Assembly: GCF_004785935.1 (NCBI RefSeq)
Contig: NZ_SRRP01000001.1
Location: 372,001-436,000 of the forward strand
Direction of reading: 5' to 3'
Origin: Streptococcus rubneri
GTDB taxonomy: Bacteria > Bacillota > Bacilli > Lactobacillales > Streptococcaceae
DNA length: 64,000 nucleotides
Both the position numbers and the translations under genes were made by a program. The notes beneath the pieces were generated by a model. That model was not told the origin of the DNA, made no database searches, and saw only the letters and a list, made by a program, of their open reading frames with translations. Each line of letters starts with the position of its first letter. The first letter of the stretch is position 1. Shown here piece by piece: positions 45,587 through 54,671 of this stretch.

Positions 45587-46390
45587 ATGAAACGCAAATC
45601 GATTTTGTTTCTATTTTTATTCTTGCTCTCGATCGGTCTGGCCTATGAGACGCAGTCTATCACAGCTGGTTGGATGACAGGCAGTCAGTATGGAATCATT
45701 GGTATCTCTGTCCTCTTGCTCCTAGTATACGCGATTCCTGCTGTTTGGGCTCTCTTTCATTTTGCCAAGAAGTGGAAGTTGTCCTGGATTCCGGTTCTCT
45801 TTTCACTTCTAGGTGGGGGCTTTATCGCAGGTTGGTTGTCTAGTTTTGCCAATACCTATTTCCATGAGATGATTCAGGCAGTAGCGCCCAATAGCGACTT
45901 TTGGAATCAGTATGAGAGTGCCATCGCCGGCCCCCTCTTTGAGGAACCCTTCAAGTTGATTCCAATCTTCTTTGTCCTCTATTTGTTTAATGTGCGTCGG
46001 ATCAAGTCCATCTTCCTTTTAGCGATTGCATCTGGTCTTGGTTTCCAGATTGTGGAGGACTTTGCTTATATCCGTCAAGATATGCCAGAAGGTTTCTCCT
46101 ATGCAGTATCTGGTATCTTGGGTCGGATCATGAACGGGGTCGTATCTCACTGGGCCTACACAGCTCTTTTCATGGTGGGTCTTTTCTTGATCGTTCAAGC
46201 TACAAAAGGGCGCAAGGAATTGATGGTGACTGGTTGGTTTTATTTTGTATCTGGCTTTGGCCTTCACTTTGTTGGCAATTCACCATTTGGTCAAATCGAG
46301 ACTGAACTTCCTCTTGCCATTCCATTCTTGACAGCAGTAGGACTCTTCTTGATCTACCAAGCCTACCTCACTATTCAAAGTCTGGACTAA
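45587..46390 (+). CDS. PrsW-family intramembrane metalloprotease
   Basis: 267 residues, about eight membrane segments. Conserved motifs of the PrsW/CAAX-like fold: LFEEPFKLIPIFFVL (EExxK, near residue 120), GLGFQIVEDFAY and RIMNGVVSHWAYTALFM with the metal His. Relatives cleave anti-sigma factors or peptides; the target here is unknown. RBS AAGAAAGG. It is the right flank of the CRISPR locus and not obviously linked to it. Confidence 0.85.
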   Translation: MKRKSILFLFLFLLSIGLAYETQSITAGWMTGSQYGIIGISVLLLLVYAIPAVWALFHFAKKWKLSWIPVLFSLLGGGFIAGWLSSFANTYFHEMIQAVAPNSDFWNQYESAIAGPLFEEPFKLIPIFFVLYLFNVRRIKSIFLLAIASGLGFQIVEDFAYIRQDMPEGFSYAVSGILGRIMNGVVSHWAYTALFMVGLFLIVQATKGRKELMVTGWFYFVSGFGLHFVGNSPFGQIETELPLAIPFLTAVGLFLIYQAYLTIQSLD

Positions 46391-46403
46391 GGAAATTAAC
46401 AAT

Positions 46404-46438
46404 AAAAAAATCGTATGTTTGAAACATACGATTTTTTT
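46404..46438. terminator. Bidirectional terminator between the PrsW-like gene and mnmE
   Basis: A near-continuous 35-nt palindrome (AAAAAAATCGTATGTTT with its complement around one central base), A- and T-runs at the ends. Confidence 0.92.
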
Positions 46439-46442
46439 GACT

Positions 46443-47816
46443 TTATTTACCAAGACAGAACTGGCTGAAGAGTTGGGTGATGAGCTCGTCTGGTGCAGCA
46501 TCCCCTGTGATTTCTCCAAGGATTTCCCAAGTGCGAGTCAGATCCACTTGAAGGAGGTCCACTGGCATGCCCATAGCCAGGCCTTCATTGACAGCTTGAA
46601 GGCTTTCAACAGCTTTCTCAATGAGAGAGATGTGGCGGGCATTGGAGAGGTAAGTAGCATCTTGCTCGACAAGACCAGCATTTTCAAAGAAGAGGGCATT
46701 AATCCGATCTTCGATGTGGTTGATATTTTGATTTTTAAGGACAGAAATTTTGATGTGATCTGCAGGGATTTGGTCTATTTCAATTTTCTCAGGGAGATCG
46801 ACCTTGTTGAGGAGAATGATGCGGTTGCTGTCTTGTGAGATTTCCAGCAACTGACGATCTTGATCCGTCAAAGGCTCGCTGGCATTGAGGACCAGAAGGA
46901 CCAGGTCGGCTTCTTTGAGGGCTTTGCGAGAGCGTTCCACCCCGATGCGTTCGACGATATCTTCTGTCTCCCGGATCCCAGCCGTGTCGACCAGCTTGAG
47001 GGGAACACCGTTGATATTGACGTATTCCTCGATGACGTCTCGGGTCGTCCCTTCGATATCGGTCACGATAGCTTTTTCCTCGCGCAGGAGGTTGTTGAGA
47101 AGGCTAGACTTGCCGACGTTTGGTCGCCCGATGATAGCAGTAGAGATTCCTTCGCGAAGGATCTTTCCACGGCGAGCTGTCTTAAGGAGATTGGTCAAGA
47201 GGGCTTCGAATTCTGTGGTCTTTTCGCGGATGATCTCGGTTGTTGCTTCCTCGACATCATCGTACTCAGGATAGTCGATATTGACTTCGACCTGGGCTAG
47301 GGTATTGAGGATTTCTTGGCGGGTGTTGTTAATGAGGTCAGATAAATTTCCATCCAACTGCTTAACGGCATTGTTCATAGCCTTGTCGGTCTTGGCGCGG
47401 ATAATATCCATGACCGCCTCAGCCTGGGTCAAATCGACACGACCGTTGAGGAAGGCCCGCTTGGTAAATTCACCAGGCTCAGCCAGACGAGCGCCTTCGC
47501 GGATGACCAATTGCAGGATTTCGTTGGTCACAGCAATCCCACCGTGAGTGTTGATTTCGATGATGTCTTCTCGCGTGAAGGTTTTAGGAGAGCGCATGGC
47601 TCCGACCATGACTTCATCCAGAATTTCATCCTTATCTGGATCCACGATGTGGCCGTAGTTGAGGGTATGGCTGGCAACCTTGGTCAAATCTCTACCTTTG
47701 AAGATCTTTTGTGCAATCTTAAAGCTGTCTGTCCCGCTCAAGCGGACAATGCCGATGGCCCCCTCACCGAGAGGAGTCGAGATCGCAGCGATAGTATCAA
47801 ATTCTCTAGTAATCAT
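46443..47816 (-). CDS. mnmE: tRNA modification GTPase MnmE
   Basis: 457 residues from the ATG at 47816, beginning [20 protein letters not shown]; an upstream in-frame extension to 47876 is not conserved. N-terminal tetrahydrofolate-binding domain, helical domain, and inserted G domain with [14 protein letters not shown] (G1), GTTRD (G2), DTAGIRET (G3) and NKVDL (G4). The C-terminal end QFCLGK holds the catalytic cysteine of the C(I/L)GK motif. With MnmG it makes 5-carboxymethylaminomethyl-uridine at the tRNA wobble position. Confidence 0.96.
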   Translation of the reverse strand: MITREFDTIAAISTPLGEGAIGIVRLSGTDSFKIAQKIFKGRDLTKVASHTLNYGHIVDPDKDEILDEVMVGAMRSPKTFTREDIIEINTHGGIAVTNEILQLVIREGARLAEPGEFTKRAFLNGRVDLTQAEAVMDIIRAKTDKAMNNAVKQLDGNLSDLINNTRQEILNTLAQVEVNIDYPEYDDVEEATTEIIREKTTEFEALLTNLLKTARRGKILREGISTAIIGRPNVGKSSLLNNLLREEKAIVTDIEGTTRDVIEEYVNINGVPLKLVDTAGIRETEDIVERIGVERSRKALKEADLVLLVLNASEPLTDQDRQLLEISQDSNRIILLNKVDLPEKIEIDQIPADHIKISVLKNQNINHIEDRINALFFENAGLVEQDATYLSNARHISLIEKAVESLQAVNEGLAMGMPVDLLQVDLTRTWEILGEITGDAAPDELITQLFSQFCLGK

Positions 47817-47978
47817 GTATCTTCTCTTTTCCTGTGTATTCCCTTCTATTCTATCGTAAACTAGCAAGAGGGGCAAGATTTTGCTTTTAGAAGGAGAAGT
47901 TGAAAAGGTTTTCAGTTAAGTAGTGAAATCTGTCGGCCGATATGCTATACTAAATATGAATAGAAATGGAGGTCTAAG

Positions 47979-48656
47979 ATGGTAAACCTAAAAGAACAGG
48001 TAGGCATTAAGGCGGCTGAGTTTGTTACAGACGGCATGATTGTCGGTCTTGGTACAGGGTCAACTGCTTATTATTTTGTGGCTGAATTGGGACGTCGCAT
48101 CAAAGAAGAAGGCTTGCAGATTACAGCTGTAACGACCTCAAGCGTGACCTATGAACAGGCAGAAGGCTTGGGAATTCCTCTCAAAGCGATCGATGATGTC
48201 GAAGTGGTGGACTTGACCGTTGATGGTGCGGACGAAGTAGACCCTGCTTTGAACGGCATCAAAGGTGGTGGCGGTGCCCTCTTGATGGAGAAAATCGTTG
48301 CGACCAACTCAAAAGACTGCATCTGGATTGTCGATGAATCAAAACAAGTGGAGACGCTTGGTGCCTTTAAACTACCAGTAGAAGTGGTTCAATACGGAGC
48401 AGAAAATCTTTTCCGTCATTTTGAAAAGAAGGGCTATTCACCAGCTTACCGTGAAAAAGACGGCCAGCGCTTTGTGACTGATCAAGGGAACTTTATCATC
48501 GATTTGGATTTGAAAGTGATCCCAGACGCTGAAGCCTTGGCAGAAGAGTTGGACCGCACTGTCGGTGTTGTCGACCATGGCCTCTTCTTAGGAATGGTTT
48601 CAAAAGTCATCGTAGGGACACCAGAAGGTCCAAAAATCATTAGCAAATCACTTTAA
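47979..48656 (+). CDS. rpiA: Ribose-5-phosphate isomerase A
   Basis: 225 residues. Interconverts ribose 5-phosphate and ribulose 5-phosphate. Family motifs are [39 protein letters not shown] (broken active-site loops) and the Lys of [12 protein letters not shown]. It heads the nucleoside-salvage cluster: the ribose 5-phosphate released by DeoB feeds this enzyme. The TGCTATACT promoter lies at about 47942-47952. Confidence 0.96.
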   Translation: MVNLKEQVGIKAAEFVTDGMIVGLGTGSTAYYFVAELGRRIKEEGLQITAVTTSSVTYEQAEGLGIPLKAIDDVEVVDLTVDGADEVDPALNGIKGGGGALLMEKIVATNSKDCIWIVDESKQVETLGAFKLPVEVVQYGAENLFRHFEKKGYSPAYREKDGQRFVTDQGNFIIDLDLKVIPDAEALAEELDRTVGVVDHGLFLGMVSKVIVGTPEGPKIISKSL

Positions 48657-48711
48657 AAAGGGCTTTTTGTCCTTTTTTCTGAGGATATAAAACTTATTTA
48701 TAAAATTTTAT

Positions 48712-48726
48712 ATGAAAGCGTTACAT
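48712..48726 (+). promoter_or_regulatory. cre-like site overlapping the deoB promoter
   Basis: ATGAAAGCGTTACAT resembles the CcpA cre palindrome but is one base short in the right half. It overlaps the -35 (TTACAT, 48721-48726) of a promoter with -10 TATACT at 48743-48748. Carbon repression of nucleoside use is plausible. Confidence 0.5.
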
Positions 48727-48782
48727 TTTCAAAAAATTGTGTTATACTGTAGTCAGTTTAAATTATAAAGGAGACATTCAAT

Positions 48783-49994
48783 ATGCCAAAATTTAATCGT
48801 ATGCATTTAGTGGTTTTGGATTCAGTAGGGATCGGAGCAGCACCAGATGCTAATAACTTTGTCAATGCTGGTGTACCTGACGGCGCATCTGACACACTTG
48901 GAAACATCTCAAAAGCAGTTGGTTTGAATGTACCAAACATGGCAAAACTTGGTCTTGGAAATATTCCTCGTGAACAAGCCTTGAAGACTGTTCCGGCTGA
49001 GAGCAATCCAACTGGTTACGCTACGAAGTTAGAAGAAGTCTCTCTTGGAAAAGATACCATGACAGGTCACTGGGAAATCATGGGTCTTAATATTACAGAA
49101 CCGTTTGATACTTTCTGGAATGGATTCCCAGAAGAAATCTTGACAAAAATCGAAGAATTCTCAGGTCGCAAGGTCATCCGCGAAGCCAACAAACCTTATT
49201 CTGGTACAGCAGTTATCGATGACTTCGGACCACGCCAAATGGAAACTGGCGAGTTGATCATCTATACATCAGCTGACCCAGTTCTTCAAATCGCAGCTCA
49301 CGAAGACATCATTCCTTTGGATGAACTCTACCGTATTTGTGAATATGCTCGTTCCATCACTTTGGAACGGCCAGCTCTTCTAGGTCGTATCATTGCTCGT
49401 CCTTACGTTGGTGAGCCTGGAAACTTCACTCGTACGGCTAACCGTCGTGACTTGGCTGTTTCACCATTTGCTCCAACTGTTTTGGACAAATTGAACGAAG
49501 CTGGTATCGATACCTATGCAGTTGGTAAGATCAACGATATTTTCAACGGTGCTGGTATCAACCACGATATGGGTCATAACAAATCAAATAGCCACGGTAT
49601 AGATACCTTGATTAAGACCATGGGACTTCCTGAGTTCCAAGAAGGCTTCTCATTTACTAACTTGGTAGACTTTGATGCTCTTTACGGACACCGTCGTAAT
49701 CCACATGGTTACCGTGATTGCTTGCATGAGTTCGATGAGCGCTTGCCAGAAATCATTGCAGCCATGCGTGAAGACGATCTCTTGATGATTACGGCTGACC
49801 ATGGTAACGACCCAACATATGCTGGTACTGACCATACTCGTGAATACATCCCATTCTTGGCTTACAGTCCATCTTTCAAAGGTAGTGGCTTGATTCCAGT
49901 TGGACACTTTGCGGATATCTCAGCTACTGTGGCGGACAACTTTGGTGTTGAGAAAGCCATGATCGGAGAAAGCTTCTTAGATAAATTGGTTTAA
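48783..49994 (+). CDS. deoB: Phosphopentomutase
   Basis: 403 residues, alkaline-phosphatase superfamily, binuclear Mn. Motifs are [16 protein letters not shown] (Asp ligand) at the start, [14 protein letters not shown] with the phosphorylated Thr, and [19 protein letters not shown] with metal ligands near residue 335. It converts (deoxy)ribose 1-phosphate, made by the phosphorylases PunA and DeoD encoded downstream, to the 5-phosphate. Good AAGGAGA site. Confidence 0.97.
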   Translation: MPKFNRMHLVVLDSVGIGAAPDANNFVNAGVPDGASDTLGNISKAVGLNVPNMAKLGLGNIPREQALKTVPAESNPTGYATKLEEVSLGKDTMTGHWEIMGLNITEPFDTFWNGFPEEILTKIEEFSGRKVIREANKPYSGTAVIDDFGPRQMETGELIIYTSADPVLQIAAHEDIIPLDELYRICEYARSITLERPALLGRIIARPYVGEPGNFTRTANRRDLAVSPFAPTVLDKLNEAGIDTYAVGKINDIFNGAGINHDMGHNKSNSHGIDTLIKTMGLPEFQEGFSFTNLVDFDALYGHRRNPHGYRDCLHEFDERLPEIIAAMREDDLLMITADHGNDPTYAGTDHTREYIPFLAYSPSFKGSGLIPVGHFADISATVADNFGVEKAMIGESFLDKLV

Positions 49995-49995
49995 G

Positions 49996-50538
49996 ATGAT
50001 GCGCTTTGCTCTCCTCGTAAGAGGAATCAATGTTGGCGGCAAAAACAAAGTGGTCATGGCGGATCTGCGTCAGCAGTTGACGGAGCTGGGATTGGAACAA
50101 GTGGAAACCTACATCAACAGTGGCAATATCTTCTTTACGACGGATCTTTCTCGGTCTCAGTTAGTAGAGTGCCTGTCGATCTTCTTTGAAACACACTATC
50201 CCTTTATTGAACGCTTTTCTCTGCTGAGTCAAGAAGACTATGAAGCAGAATGCGCAAACCTACCGCAATGGTGGACAGAAGAGATGGCTCGCAAGGATGT
50301 GCTCTTTTACACCGAGGGCTTGGATAGGGAATCCGTAGAAGAGAAGTTGCTTGCTTTGAAGCTAGGGGATGAAGTGCTTCACCTTGGCAAAAGAGCGGTT
50401 TTCTGGGGCAAATCCTCAGAAGAAAGCTACGCTAAAACCGCCTACCACAAACATCTGATGAAGATGCCTTTCTATCGTCAGATCACTATTCGCAACGCTA
50501 ACACCTTTGACAAAATTGGTAGATTACTTAAGAAATAA
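49996..50538 (+). CDS. DUF1697 family protein
   Basis: 180 residues, one base after deoB. It starts RFALLVRGINVGGKNKVVMA and contains YINSGNIFF, the hallmarks of DUF1697, a widespread small-protein family of unknown biochemical function. Its position between deoB and punA is conserved in streptococci, so it is probably co-expressed with nucleoside salvage. Confidence 0.9.
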   Translation: MMRFALLVRGINVGGKNKVVMADLRQQLTELGLEQVETYINSGNIFFTTDLSRSQLVECLSIFFETHYPFIERFSLLSQEDYEAECANLPQWWTEEMARKDVLFYTEGLDRESVEEKLLALKLGDEVLHLGKRAVFWGKSSEESYAKTAYHKHLMKMPFYRQITIRNANTFDKIGRLLKK

Positions 50539-50551
50539 AAGGAGAAACACA

Positions 50552-51361
50552 ATGACATTATTAGCAAAAATCAATGAAACAGCCGCATTTTTGAAGGGCA
50601 AAGGAATTGAAGCTCCTGAGTTCGGCTTGATTCTTGGTTCAGGTCTTGGAGAATTGGCTGAAGAAATCGAAAATGCAGTCGTAGTAGACTACTCTGACAT
50701 TCCAAACTGGGGTCAATCCACAGTAGTCGGACACGCTGGTAAATTGGTTTATGGTGATCTTGCTGGACGTAAAGTCTTGGCTCTTCAAGGTCGTTTCCAC
50801 TTCTACGAAGGAAACCCATTGGAAGTAGTGACTTTCCCAGTTCGTGTCATGAAAGTTTTGGGATGTGAAGGAGTGCTTGTAACCAACGCTGCTGGAGGTA
50901 TCGGCTTCGGTCCTGGTACCTTGATGGCTATTACTGACCACATCAATATGACAGGTCAAAACCCATTGATCGGTGAAAACTTGGATGACTTTGGTCCACG
51001 TTTCCCTGATATGTCGAAAGCTTACACTCCAGAATACCGTGAGACTGCTCATCAAGTAGCAGACAAATTGGGCATTAAACTGGATGATGGGGTTTATATC
51101 GGTGTGACAGGTCCAACTTATGAAACTCCAGCTGAAATCCGTGCGTATAAGACTCTTGGTGCAGATGCTGTCGGTATGTCAACTGTTCCTGAAGTCATCA
51201 TTGCGGCTCACTCTGGTTTGAAAGTTCTTGGTATTTCATGTATTACCAACTTTGCGGCTGGTTTCCAAGAAGAGCTCAACCACGAAGAAGTAGTGGAAGT
51301 GACTGAGCGCGTCAAAGGAGACTTCAAAGGATTGTTGAAAGCGATTCTTGCTGAATTGTAA
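50552..51361 (+). CDS. punA: Purine nucleoside phosphorylase, PunA type
   Basis: 269 residues; the ATG at 50552 follows AAAGGAG. Trimeric PNP-I family with GLILGSGLGELAEEI, phosphate-site VVGHAGKLVYGDL and LQGRFHFYEG, and base-site TGPTYETPAEIRAYK with GADAVGMSTVPEVI. Cleaves (deoxy)guanosine and inosine with phosphate. It complements the hexameric DeoD encoded 1.8 kb downstream. Confidence 0.95.
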   Translation: MTLLAKINETAAFLKGKGIEAPEFGLILGSGLGELAEEIENAVVVDYSDIPNWGQSTVVGHAGKLVYGDLAGRKVLALQGRFHFYEGNPLEVVTFPVRVMKVLGCEGVLVTNAAGGIGFGPGTLMAITDHINMTGQNPLIGENLDDFGPRFPDMSKAYTPEYRETAHQVADKLGIKLDDGVYIGVTGPTYETPAEIRAYKTLGADAVGMSTVPEVIIAAHSGLKVLGISCITNFAAGFQEELNHEEVVEVTERVKGDFKGLLKAILAEL

Positions 51362-51366
51362 AAAAG

Positions 51367-52632
51367 ATGGAAAGAATTGTGAGAACCATCCAAGCAATTC
51401 CCTATAAACTGAGAATAGTCCTAGTAGCTTGTCTGCTAGGGCTTGTTTCGGGTTTAGCGGGTATCTTTCTTCATTCCCTTTTAGAGTTAGTGGAAGGATT
51501 GGCTTTTGGTCGTTCAGAGCACCAGTCTGGCTTCTTGATAGATGGAGTGGCGCCTTCACGAATTTGGCTCAGCCTGTTTCTTGTTGGTGCCAGCTCAGCC
51601 TTGGTCTGGTATCTCCTCCAGCGAAAGGGAAACATTCTTTCTATCAAGGGCCAGATGAAGGAGGAGCCTTCCCTTCATCGTGTTCATTTCTGGAAGCAGA
51701 TGCTCCATTCCACCTGGCAAATCATTGCCGTAGGAGCTGGTGCACCAGTTGGAAAAGAAGGGGCACCACGGGAGATTGGGGCCTTGTTGGCATCTCCCCT
51801 TGGACGAGTACTAGACTTATCGTTTCAGGACCGCATGTTTCTGATTGCTTGCGGGGCTGGCGCAGGCTTGGCAGCGGTCTACCAAGTGCCACTAACCAGT
51901 GTCTTTTTTATCTTTGAAACCTTGGGGCTGGCATTTTCGATAAAACGCTTTGTCTTGGCCGGGATTACTACTTATGTGGCTGCTTATACAGCAGGCTGGG
52001 TCATCTCAGATCGGGCCCTCTACCAAGTGTCTGAAATAACTTGGTCACCTACTGTCTTATGGCAGATGGTTATCTTAATTGCCTTCCTGACTCCAGTCGC
52101 CGGGCTCTTTGCCCGTTTGACAAAGAAGGCCTCCAATCATCGAATCAAGGACAAACGAATTCTCATCACTTTGCCATTAGCATTTGTTTTCCTAGCTAGT
52201 CTCGCAAGCTTTCAGCCCCACCTGCTCGGAAATGGGCGGATGATGGCTCAGGAAATTCTCAATGGGCCCACATGGCAGACGATTCTTGTCCTGTTTACCC
52301 TAAAAGCCATAGTTGTTCTGCTTACCTTTTGGGCCGGGGCCTATGGAGGGACTCTGACCCCTTCCTTTGCACTGGGAATAGCAGGAGCAGCCCTCATCTC
52401 TTTGTTACTTGGTGTTGGAAATGCACCAGCTTTCTTGCTCCTGGGTTCGGTTATCTTCTTGACAGTGACCTTAAAAGGGCCCTTATCTGCGACGGGCTTG
52501 GTCCTTGGGTTTACTGGACAAGGGTTAACAGCTCTTCCCTATCTCCTACTAACTGCCATTGTCACCTTTGGCTTGACCCAGGGGTTTGATCGTCTCATGG
52601 GGAGAAAAATCAAGGTGTCTCCAGCTAGATAA
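51367..52632 (+). CDS. ClC-family chloride channel/antiporter
   Basis: 421 residues, five bases after punA. The filter/gating motif is GAPVGKEGAPREIGALLASP (GKEGxP-like with the gating Glu). The second pore segment is WAGAYGGTLTPSFALGIAG. No CBS domain. A similar gene sits here in pneumococcal deoD regions, so this linkage to nucleoside genes is ancestral. It may exchange anions; specificity unknown. Confidence 0.85.
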   Translation: MERIVRTIQAIPYKLRIVLVACLLGLVSGLAGIFLHSLLELVEGLAFGRSEHQSGFLIDGVAPSRIWLSLFLVGASSALVWYLLQRKGNILSIKGQMKEEPSLHRVHFWKQMLHSTWQIIAVGAGAPVGKEGAPREIGALLASPLGRVLDLSFQDRMFLIACGAGAGLAAVYQVPLTSVFFIFETLGLAFSIKRFVLAGITTYVAAYTAGWVISDRALYQVSEITWSPTVLWQMVILIAFLTPVAGLFARLTKKASNHRIKDKRILITLPLAFVFLASLASFQPHLLGNGRMMAQEILNGPTWQTILVLFTLKAIVVLLTFWAGAYGGTLTPSFALGIAGAALISLLLGVGNAPAFLLLGSVIFLTVTLKGPLSATGLVLGFTGQGLTALPYLLLTAIVTFGLTQGFDRLMGRKIKVSPAR

Positions 52633-52692
52633 GATTCAGTAGTTATTATGTAGGGGATTTAATCTACAAGCTAGATGAAACCTATCTTCTTA

Positions 52693-52701
52693 TGGTATAA
52701 T
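52693..52701 (+). promoter_or_regulatory. Extended -10 promoter of the deoD leader
   Basis: TGGTATAAT, start point near 52708. It would give deoD a leader of about 485 nt. Confidence 0.6.
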
Positions 52702-52858
52702 TTAAGTAAGCATAAAAAGGAACCAGGCTTGTAGGGGCTGGAATAAACCCCACTTTTGATGGCTGGCCTCTATGATGAATTCGGAAAGCTAGAGTTTGTG
52801 TTGCGATTTGAACACGAGCGGAAAGCTTTTCTAAAAAATACACACTGAAAGGTAGAGC

Positions 52859-53053
52859 ATGTGTTCAGATTTGAACACGAGCGGAAAGCTTTTCAAAACA
52901 CTCAATAAAAAAAGAAAGGATGGGTTAACCGTATTCTCTGAACTGAATACGGGCGGAGAACTGTGTAAAAAAGATAAACTGTCTAGCATCTGCGATGCGT
53001 CGTCAGTTTCCTATTTTTACTTTGCCTCTTTAACGCCAATTCTAAAAAAATAA
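52859..53053 (+). CDS. Small ORF in the deoD leader, two SDLNTSGKL-type motifs
   Basis: 64 codons, ATG behind GAAAGGTAGAGC. It opens MCSDLNTSGKLFKTLNKK and repeats the motif as FSELNTGGELCKKDKL. Differences between the motif copies include silent third-position changes (AAC/AAT, ACG/ACA), as in a translated sequence. It may be a real micro-protein or a leader peptide. No known family. Confidence 0.4.
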   Translation: MCSDLNTSGKLFKTLNKKRKDGLTVFSELNTGGELCKKDKLSSICDASSVSYFYFASLTPILKK

Positions 53054-53069
53054 AAAAGAAAGGTAGAGC

Positions 53070-53111
53070 ATGTGTTCTGATTTGAACACAAGCGGAAAGC
53101 TCGGAAAATAG
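53070..53111 (+). CDS. 13-residue ORF in the deoD leader
   Basis: ATG after AAAGGTAGAGC, encoding MCSDLNTSGKLGK and a stop at 53111. A 14-bp hairpin starts 3 bases later and deoD begins 81 bases after the stop. Candidate leader peptide. Confidence 0.4.
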   Translation: MCSDLNTSGKLGK

Positions 53112-53192
53112 ATAATCTGACTGAGAAATCAGGATTTCTCGTCAGATTCCTAATTTTCAGTCGCTTTCTGGTCGCTCTTTGTATCATAAACT

Positions 53193-53903
53193 ATGTCTAT
53201 CCATATTGCTGCTAAGCAAGGTGAAATTGCTGATAAAATTCTCCTTCCTGGAGATCCTCTTCGTGCGAAATTTATCGCTGAGAACTTTTTAGAAGACGCT
53301 GTTTGCTTCAATGAAGTTCGGAACATGTTTGGTTACACTGGTACCTACAAGGGTCATCGTGTTTCTGTCATGGGTACTGGAATGGGGATGCCATCCATCT
53401 CTATCTATGCACGTGAGTTGATCGTAGACTACGGCGTGAAGAAATTGATCCGTGTGGGTACCGCTGGTTCTTTAAACGGCGATGTCCACGTTCGTGAATT
53501 GGTCTTGGCGCAAGCTGCCGCAACCAACTCAAACATCATCCGCAATGACTGGCCACAATACGATTTCCCACAAATCGCTAGCTTTGATCTTTTAGACAAG
53601 GCTTACCACATTGCCAAAGACCTTGGTATGACCACTCACGTCGGAAATGTCTTGTCATCAGACGTTTTCTATTCAAACTATGGTGAAAAGAACATCGAGC
53701 TTGGTAAATGGGGTGTCAAAGCTGTAGAAATGGAAGCAGCAGCTCTTTACTATCTTGCTGCCCAACACCATGTGGATGCCCTTGCCATCATGACCATTTC
53801 TGATAGTTTGGTCAATCCAGATGAGGACACGACTGCAGAAGAACGTCAAAATACTTTCACAGACATGATGAAAGTTGGTCTTGAAACCTTGATTGCAGAC
53901 TAA
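53193..53903 (+). CDS. deoD: Purine nucleoside phosphorylase, DeoD type
   Basis: 236 residues, hexameric NP-II family, beginning [20 protein letters not shown]. Contains [32 protein letters not shown], and [11 protein letters not shown] with the ribose-binding Glu and the catalytic Asp in MTISDSL. Cleaves adenosine and other 6-aminopurine nucleosides. No Shine-Dalgarno is visible before the ATG, unlike nearly all its neighbours. Its stop overlaps the next start. Confidence 0.96.
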   Translation: MSIHIAAKQGEIADKILLPGDPLRAKFIAENFLEDAVCFNEVRNMFGYTGTYKGHRVSVMGTGMGMPSISIYARELIVDYGVKKLIRVGTAGSLNGDVHVRELVLAQAAATNSNIIRNDWPQYDFPQIASFDLLDKAYHIAKDLGMTTHVGNVLSSDVFYSNYGEKNIELGKWGVKAVEMEAAALYYLAAQHHVDALAIMTISDSLVNPDEDTTAEERQNTFTDMMKVGLETLIAD

Positions 53904-54661
53904 TGACAGAATACCTTCATGATGAGTGGCTCTACGACCTTCAGACCTACCAGTATAGTCGGGCCCTTCGCTCTGCTAAGAAGCAGAAGAGCTTGCCAGA
54001 GCTGGTCTTGACCTTATTGCAGTTAATGACCGAGCGTCGAGAGCTCAATATCCAACCAATCATGAACCAAAAGTTGAGAACCGAATTGCTAGATGCAACA
54101 GGTTTTCAGCTTTTTTGGCATGAGGACCCAGAAGAGGAACAGTTGGCTAACTACCTGTATGATTTAGAGGCCAAGCTTCGCAACGAGCAGATCATCGACT
54201 TCATTCGGGCGGTGAGTCCTGCTATTTATCGGATCTTTATGCGCTTGATTAAGTTGCAGATCCCTGATATTGCAGACTACATCCACAACTCCAAGGAGTC
54301 TAGCTATGACCATTGGAGGTTTGACAAGATCCGGGCCTCTGACAATCCAGCCTTGCAACAATTCCATAGTGAGAGTGCGGTCAATTCGTCCAGTTTGACG
54401 GAGTTGATCTTACACTTGGACTTGCCGGATTCCACTAAGGATGCGGCCAAGCAACTGCGGGAGTTGGAGAAATCTGTCCGCAATCCTCTAGCTCACTTGA
54501 TCAAACCCTTTGATGAAGAGGAACTCCACCGGACGACTGGATTCTCCTCTCAGCATTTTATGGAGCTCTTGGTGAGTTTGGCTCAGGATACGGGGATTGT
54601 TTACCAGCGAGAACCTTTTTACTTTGACCAGGCCAATGCTGTTATCGAGGCACTCTTGTAA
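53903..54661 (+). CDS. HEPN-motif protein of unknown function
   Basis: 252 residues, mostly helical, overlapping the deoD stop. The C-terminal part holds LEKSVRNPLAHLIKPFDEE, an R-x4-H motif (Arg193, His198) in the setting typical of HEPN RNase domains such as the C-terminus of Csm6. The N-terminal 150 residues (YLHDEWLYDLQTYQYSRALR) are helical with no recognised domain. A metal-independent RNase or an RNA/nucleotide-responsive role is possible but not shown. It is followed by a sirtuin gene 10 bases later. Confidence 0.6.
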   Translation: MTEYLHDEWLYDLQTYQYSRALRSAKKQKSLPELVLTLLQLMTERRELNIQPIMNQKLRTELLDATGFQLFWHEDPEEEQLANYLYDLEAKLRNEQIIDFIRAVSPAIYRIFMRLIKLQIPDIADYIHNSKESSYDHWRFDKIRASDNPALQQFHSESAVNSSSLTELILHLDLPDSTKDAAKQLRELEKSVRNPLAHLIKPFDEEELHRTTGFSSQHFMELLVSLAQDTGIVYQREPFYFDQANAVIEALL

Positions 54662-54671
54662 GGAGGAAGAC

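Larger units (their letters stand above)
52708..53192 (+). repeat. Structured deoD leader with four copies of a hairpin/micro-ORF unit
   Basis: Copies start at 52798, 52861, 52931 and 53072. Each is a short hairpin (GTGTTC/GAACAC; GTATTC/GAATAC in the third) followed by GCGGAAAGCT (GCGGAGAACT in the third). Read as protein, all encode (C/S)(D/E)LNT(S/G)G(K/E)L. Copies 2 and 4 share AAAGGTAGAGCATG before them. A degenerate fifth trace (TTCGGAAAGCT) is at about 52780. Long hairpins follow copies 3 and 4 (AAACTG/CAGTTT about 52977-53009; a 14-bp stem at 53114-53148). Confidence 0.8.
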
